This document shows, in pieces, positions 59,796-64,000 of a stretch of DNA of 64,000 nucleotides. Under the pieces are notes generated by a model. The model made no database searches. It was given only the letters and a program-made list of their open reading frames with translations, and was not told the origin of the DNA. Made by a program: the position numbers and the translations under genes. The stretch's first letter is position 1. Each line of letters starts with the position of its first letter. The DNA is from an uncultured Clostridia bacterium (GTDB lineage: Bacteria > Bacillota > Clostridia > TANB77 > CAG-508): positions 1 to 64,000 of the forward strand of contig CAKPIK010000002.1 of the NCBI GenBank assembly GCA_934162365.1. Direction: 5' to 3'.

Positions 59796-60946
59796 ATGAT
59801 GAAAGAAAATTTAAATAAGGGTATAACCCTAGTTGCCCTAATAATAACAATAATTGTGTTATTAATTTTAGCTGCAGTGGCAATATCAGCAATAAAAGGA
59901 GATGGAATAATCTCACATGCAAAAAATGCAAAAACACAATATGAAGATGCACAAAAAAAGGAACAAGATATGCTTGAATATTATGAAGCAACTTTATCAG
60001 GAAAAGTAGGAGCATGGAAACAAGAAGGAGCAACAATAACAAAAATAAATACAGAAGGTAAAAAACACAGTTAAAAATAGGGGATTATGTTGCATATAAT
60101 GAAGGAAGTTTTACACATGAACCAGTAGTAGCAAAGGGAGCAGGAACATCGAAAACGGGAGGAAATAGTAGTACAGGATGGACATTAGCAACAAGTAAAT
60201 TAAAAACAGAAGATTTAAAGTGGAGAGTGTTGGGAGTAAATAAAAAAGGAGAGCTAGAATTAATAAGTGCAGATCCAACACCACAAACTTTGTACCTAGC
60301 AAATGATGAAGGATACTTAAATGCTGAAGATAATTTAAATAATTTTTGTTATGATTTATATGGACAAGGACAATATGCAACAGGAGCAAGAAGCTTAAAA
60401 GTAGAAGATATAGATAAGCTAGCAAAATATGATAAAACAACATATAGCGGATATGGAGTAAAATGGCAATATAAGGGAGATAGTACAAAAGATAAAATAC
60501 AATACTCAACAGATGAAGGAAAAACATGGGCAGATACAAATAAAACAACTTTTAGATTACCAAATGAAACTACAGCAATAAGTAAATCAAATCCAGGAAC
60601 GAAAGAATTAGAGCATACTTATTGCAGATATAGTATAGTAAATAATATAACAACAGAGGATGGATATACAAGTGAAGAAGCAACAGATATATCAAATATG
60701 ATAATAAAAAATCAACAATGGCTTGCTTCACATTGTGCTGGATGTAATTCTACCACTGCATCTTTTAGCGTAGGCACGGTGTATGGTAACTACGTTGATT
60801 TCTATACAATGTTCATTGCTTATGGTTTCTTCCACAGCTACAACTGTAGTGTGCGCCCCGTAGTTTCTCTAGAAGCTGATGTACAAATAACAGGAACGGG
60901 AGACAACATAGGAAGTGCAAGTAACGAGTGGCAATTGAGTAAATAG
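59796..60946 (+). CDS. pilin-like N-terminus plus lectin-like variable C-terminal domain (copy 3), frameshifted at 60060
   Basis: Frame 1 (59796-60074) encodes LNKGITLVALIITIIVLLIL...KGDGIISHAKNAK, the same pilin-like start as copies 1 and 2, and stops at 60072-60074. The rest reads in the -1 frame from about 60062 (TQLKIGDYVAYNEGSFTHE...) to 60946. One extra A in the A6 run at 60060-60065 would restore a protein of about 383 aa. The C-terminal part is a different lectin-like subfamily (LKWRVLGVNKKGELELISAD; QQWLASHCAGCN; CSVRPVVSLEADV). Strong RBS AAAGGAG. It may be phase variation in a homopolymer, a decayed gene or a sequence error. Confidence 0.65.
60721..60873 (+). other. candidate DGR-type variable region VR3
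   Basis: 37 of 46 codons from CAT (ASH) to TCT (VVS) end in C or T, with clusters such as TTC TTC CAC AGC TAC AAC. The preceding 400 bases are strongly A-ending. It ends at conserved VRPVVSL and the following DNA returns to genome-typical composition. Confidence 0.45.
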
Positions 60947-60971
60947 AAGGAAAAATAATAAATCCCGATAG

Positions 60972-61008
60972 GGGGAATCAAAAGGGGTTAGACCACTTTT
61001 GGTTCCCC
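60972..61008 (+). repeat. REP-like palindrome, right of pilin-like gene 3
   Basis: 37-base palindrome GGGGAATCAAAAG...CTTTTGGTTCCCC with few mismatches, followed by TTTAAAAATT. It may double as a terminator. Related to 59647-59677, 1.3 kb apart. Confidence 0.65.
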
Positions 61009-61088
61009 TTTAAAAATTGTAAATTTTCTTTACAATTTATTACTTTTATTATAAAATATACGCAGAATAAAAAGACTAGGAGAAAGAA

Positions 61089-62750
61089 ATGGAAAAAGAA
61101 GAGAAAAAACTAAACACAAAATTTATAATAATGGCAATTATATGTATATGTTTATTTGTAATTGCTATTGTTCCAAAAGAACTACAAAATGATACTTTTT
61201 ATACAATAAAATTAGGAAAATTAATTTTAGATAATGGAATTGACATGAAAGAACATTTTGCTTGGCATGAAGGGTTACCTTATACATACCCACATTGGTT
61301 ATATGATGTTGGATTATACTTAGTATATAATGTTGGAGGATTTAATGGAATTTATATTTCTTCAATAGTATTAGGAATAGTATTAGGAATAACAATTTAT
61401 TTAACTAACCTTAAATTAAGCAAAAATTCTGTTATAACTTTCTTTACAACAATCTTAATTTTATATATAGGAAAAGACTTTATAACTGCCAGGGCTCAGC
61501 TTATTACATTTACATTATTTGTTTTGGAAATCTATTTTATTGAAAGATTTTTACAAACTAAGAAGAAAAGGTATGCAATTGGATTGTTAGTTATTCCAAC
61601 AATAATTGCTAATGTGCATGCTGCTGTATTTCCATTTTATTTTGTATTATATATGCCATATATTGCAGAATGGATATTATCTTTCTTTACAACAAATGCC
61701 GATATTATAACTAGAATACTTTTAAAAAGTGACGAACTAGAAATAGCAAAATTATTAAAGAAAGAAAAGCTAAGTGATAAAGAGCAAAAGAAACTTGAAA
61801 TGTACAAAGCAAGAGTTGAAAAAAATAAAGAAAGAATGAAAGATAAAACACCTAGAGAGCCATATAAAATTATTATTGAAAGAAATCAAAATACAATATG
61901 GCTAATAGTAATAATGGCACTTGCAGTTCTAACTGGATTATTAACTCCAATAGGGGATACTCCATATACATATTTAATTCATACAATGGAAGGCAATACA
62001 ACTCAAAATATATCTGAACATCTACCAATTGTTTTATATAACTCTAAATATGTTTTAGTATATATGATTATATCAATATGCTTAATTACATTTACAAAAA
62101 TAAAAGTAAAAGCTTCTGACTTATTCTTGCTAGGTGGATTAATGTTTTTAACAATAATGACTAGAAGACAGATGTCTTTGTTATTCTTTGTAGGCACATT
62201 AGTAATTAATAAAATTTTAGCTGAGATTATAGAAGTACAAGATAAAGATGGAACAAAAGAAGTATTAAAATACCTTACACATATAATAGGAAGAATTATT
62301 ATTTATGCAATTTTTGTAGCCTTTATGGTTATAAGCTTAAAAAAGATTGATAAAACTGAAATTGTAAGTAATAAACAATATCCTGTTGAAGCAACAAAGT
62401 ATATAAAAGAAAACTTAGATGTAAATAGTATAAAGCTATTTAATGAATATAATTTTGGAAGTTATTTATTATTTGAAGACGTACCAGTATTTATAGACTC
62501 AAGAGCAGATGTTTATGATCCACAGTTTAACAAATGGGAAGATGATATATTTAGAGACTTTATAAATATTGTAGACCTAAATACAGATTATGAAAGTAAA
62601 TTTGAACATTATGGAATAACTCATTTATTAATATATAAAAAGTCTTTATTGAGCAAAATGCTAATTAAAGATTCAGAGAATTATAAAGAACTGTATTCAG
62701 ATGATAACTTTATAATTTTCGAAAGATTAAGTGCAAATAAGGAGAAATAA
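61089..62750 (+). CDS. polytopic membrane protein, GT-C glycosyltransferase-like (553 aa)
   Basis: About ten transmembrane helices are visible, starting with FIIMAIICICLFVIAIVPKE. An early extracytoplasmic loop (NDTFYTIKLGKLILDNGIDM; HFAWHEGLPYTYPHWLYDVG) and a late extracytoplasmic segment (NEYNFGSYLLFEDVPVFIDS RADVYD) resemble lipid-linked-sugar GT-C proteins of unknown specificity. A charged cytoplasmic insert (KKEKLSDKEQKKLEMYKARV) sits mid-protein. It might glycosylate surface proteins such as the neighbouring pilin-like one, but that is only a neighbourhood inference. RBS TAGGAG. Confidence 0.65.
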   Translation: MEKEEKKLNTKFIIMAIICICLFVIAIVPKELQNDTFYTIKLGKLILDNGIDMKEHFAWHEGLPYTYPHWLYDVGLYLVYNVGGFNGIYISSIVLGIVLGITIYLTNLKLSKNSVITFFTTILILYIGKDFITARAQLITFTLFVLEIYFIERFLQTKKKRYAIGLLVIPTIIANVHAAVFPFYFVLYMPYIAEWILSFFTTNADIITRILLKSDELEIAKLLKKEKLSDKEQKKLEMYKARVEKNKERMKDKTPREPYKIIIERNQNTIWLIVIMALAVLTGLLTPIGDTPYTYLIHTMEGNTTQNISEHLPIVLYNSKYVLVYMIISICLITFTKIKVKASDLFLLGGLMFLTIMTRRQMSLLFFVGTLVINKILAEIIEVQDKDGTKEVLKYLTHIIGRIIIYAIFVAFMVISLKKIDKTEIVSNKQYPVEATKYIKENLDVNSIKLFNEYNFGSYLLFEDVPVFIDSRADVYDPQFNKWEDDIFRDFINIVDLNTDYESKFEHYGITHLLIYKKSLLSKMLIKDSENYKELYSDDNFIIFERLSANKEK

Positions 62751-63662
62751 TTGAAAAAATATATAATAAACTCAGAAAATGAAAATATGAGATTAGATAA
62801 AGCATTGTCAATTCTTGATAATGCTTTATCTAGAAGCATTATACAAAAGCAACTTGAAAATGGTGATGTTTTGGTAAATGGAAAAAGAGAAAAAGCATCA
62901 TACAAAACAAAGCTTAATGACGAAATATTAATGAAAGAAATAGAACCAAAAGAAATAGAGCTAAAGGCGCAAGACATACCAATAGATATTGTATATGAAG
63001 ATTCTGATATAATTGTTGTAAATAAACCCAAAGGAATGGTTGTACATCCTGCAAATGGAAATCCAGATGGAACTTTAGTAAATGCAATAATGAATATTTG
63101 CAAAGATTCTTTATCTGGAATAGGTGGAGAAATAAGACCAGGTATTGTACATAGAATAGATAAAGATACTTCTGGTTTGTTAATAGTGGCTAAAAACGAT
63201 AAAGCACATATTAATTTAAGTGAGCAAATAAAAAATAGAGAAATAACAAAAAAATATGTAGCTTTAGTTAGAGGTGTTATAAAAGAAAACTTTGCTACAA
63301 TAGATATGCCAATTGGAAGAAGCGATAAAGATAGAAAAAAGATGGCTGTTAGAAAAGATGGCAAAAAAGCAGTAACACATTTTGATGTAATAGAAAGATT
63401 TGATGGATTTACATATTTGGATATAAAAATAGATACAGGGAGAACACATCAAATAAGAGTTCATATGGCAGAAATAGGTTATCCAATAGTTGGAGATATG
63501 GTATATTCTAATGGTAAAAATCCATTTGGGGTTGAGGGACAAATGCTACATGCTAAATCTTTAGATTTTAAACATCCAACAACAGGAAAGCAAATGCATC
63601 TAGAAGCACCGTTACCAGAATATTTTGAAGAAGTATTAGAAAAGTTAAGAGGAAAAAAATAA
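62751..63662 (+). CDS. RluD-type 23S rRNA pseudouridine synthase
   Basis: A 303-aa RluA/RluD family enzyme: S4 domain (NMRLDKALSILDNALSRSII...VLVNGKREKASYKTKLNDEI) and a catalytic domain with HRIDKDTSGLLIVAKNDKAH (Asp in HRIDKDTSG), PIGRSDKDRKKMAV and TGRTHQIRVHMAEIGYPIVG. Start TTG 62751 with AAGGAGA. It matches the YlyB/RluD layout of Firmicutes. It overlaps the next gene by one base. Confidence 0.9.
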   Translation: MKKYIINSENENMRLDKALSILDNALSRSIIQKQLENGDVLVNGKREKASYKTKLNDEILMKEIEPKEIELKAQDIPIDIVYEDSDIIVVNKPKGMVVHPANGNPDGTLVNAIMNICKDSLSGIGGEIRPGIVHRIDKDTSGLLIVAKNDKAHINLSEQIKNREITKKYVALVRGVIKENFATIDMPIGRSDKDRKKMAVRKDGKKAVTHFDVIERFDGFTYLDIKIDTGRTHQIRVHMAEIGYPIVGDMVYSNGKNPFGVEGQMLHAKSLDFKHPTTGKQMHLEAPLPEYFEEVLEKLRGKK

Positions 63663-64000
63663 TGGAAGAAATAAGATTACAAAAATATCTTGCAGAAGCA
63701 GGGGTTGCCTCAAGGCGAAAATGCGAAGAATTTATACAAAAGGGTAGAGTAAAAATAAATGGAAATGTTGCAACTTTGGGAGAAAAAGTTAATCCTGAAA
63801 TAGATAAAGTAGAATTTGATAATAAAGAAATAGGCAAAATTGAAGAACATGTATATATTTTGCTTAATAAACCAATTGGCTATGTAACGACAGCTAAAGA
63901 ACAATTTGGTAGAGATAGTGTGTTAGATTTAGTTAAAGTAAAACAAAGAATTGTTCCTGTTGGAAGGTTGGATATGTATACATCTGGAGCTTTATTACTT
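63662..64000 (+). CDS. RsuA/RluB-type pseudouridine synthase (partial, runs off the window)
   Basis: The ATG overlaps the previous stop (TAATG). The S4 domain (EEIRLQKYLAEAGVASRRKC...KINGNVATLGEKV) and the start of the catalytic domain (YILLNKPIGYVTTAKEQFGR; VPVGRLDMYTSGALLL, catalytic Asp in GRLD) are present. It belongs to the RsuA/RluB/RluE/RluF branch that modifies rRNA. The 3' end lies beyond base 64000. Confidence 0.92.
   Translation, partial: MEEIRLQKYLAEAGVASRRKCEEFIQKGRVKINGNVATLGEKVNPEIDKVEFDNKEIGKIEEHVYILLNKPIGYVTTAKEQFGRDSVLDLVKVKQRIVPVGRLDMYTSGALLL

Noticed and set aside
60055..60070. Programmed -1 ribosomal frameshift (A AAA AAC-type slippery site) in pilin-like gene 3
   Set aside because: The zero-frame phase is AAA AAA CAC with T before it, so the P-site codon cannot re-pair in the -1 frame. 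Homopolymer length change is simpler.

Overview
The window is a chromosomal segment of an AT-rich (roughly 30% G+C), low-GC Gram-positive bacterium, most likely an uncultured gut member of the Clostridia. The basis is: Firmicutes-type gene orders (dnaG-rpoD, rplU-rpmA, ireB-ruvX-DUF1292, asp23-amaP-DUF2273, nusB-xseA-xseB, rimP-nusA-ylxR-infB-rbfA-nrnA), a T-box before tyrS, strong Shine-Dalgarno sequences, TTGACA-17-TATAAT promoters, WhiA, MutS2, DnaE, formate-tetrahydrofolate ligase and a SleB-type spore cortex hydrolase. Genus-level placement cannot be made from this sequence alone.

Layout. 1-430: remnant of a RhuM-type gene deleted internally between short repeats, plus a small unknown ORF. 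574-2596: class-I-amidotransferase peptidase, rbgA and mrnC. 2597-3300: a small G+C-richer two-gene island bounded by imperfect direct repeats, beside tRNA-Glu. 3491-9361: acyl-CoA synthetase, prmC, a short whiA, hemW and T-box/tyrS. 9381-15475: carD, dnaG (frameshifted), rpoD, L21 leader, rplU, rpmA, an orphan Hsp33-like zinc domain and mnmA. 15480-21982: ppaC, a secreted lysozyme-like protein, two LysR regulators (one frameshifted) and an unknown three-gene operon. 22089-28930: dnaE, tRNA-Met and clpC. 29091-30335: first pilin-like/lectin-like variable protein. 30505-35758: two-component system, tRNA-Val-Asp-Phe cluster and cell-wall hydrolase. 35913-39701: a membrane protein, a CpaE/MinD-like protein with AT-hooks and a GAF/degenerate GGDEF protein. 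39726-50993: housekeeping operons, fhs, sleB, mutS2, folD and a short dprA. 51131-52318: second pilin/lectin-like gene. 52488-58679: the rimP-to-nrnA translation operon. 58726-64000: rluA, third pilin/lectin-like gene (frameshifted), a GT-C-like membrane protein, rluD and a partial rsuA/rluB gene.

The most interesting system is the family of three secreted proteins (29091, 51131, 59796). All have the same pilin-like N-terminus. Each ends in a C-terminal segment whose base and codon composition differs abruptly from the rest of its gene: mostly NNY codons and higher G+C. This looks like the variable regions written by diversity-generating retroelements (DGRs), but no reverse transcriptase or template repeat lies in the window. 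One copy sits between exact 30-bp repeats (a duplication of the end of clpC) and another between two REP-like palindromes, so the genes may move as cassettes. Two share a promoter type.

A second unusual pattern concerns CGG codons. I found only three in frame in the whole window. Two of them, in dnaG and a lysR gene, lie at the points where a +1 frameshift is needed, both in the context ACA-CGG-A. This suggests recoding at a hungry or unassigned codon, or a shared sequence error.
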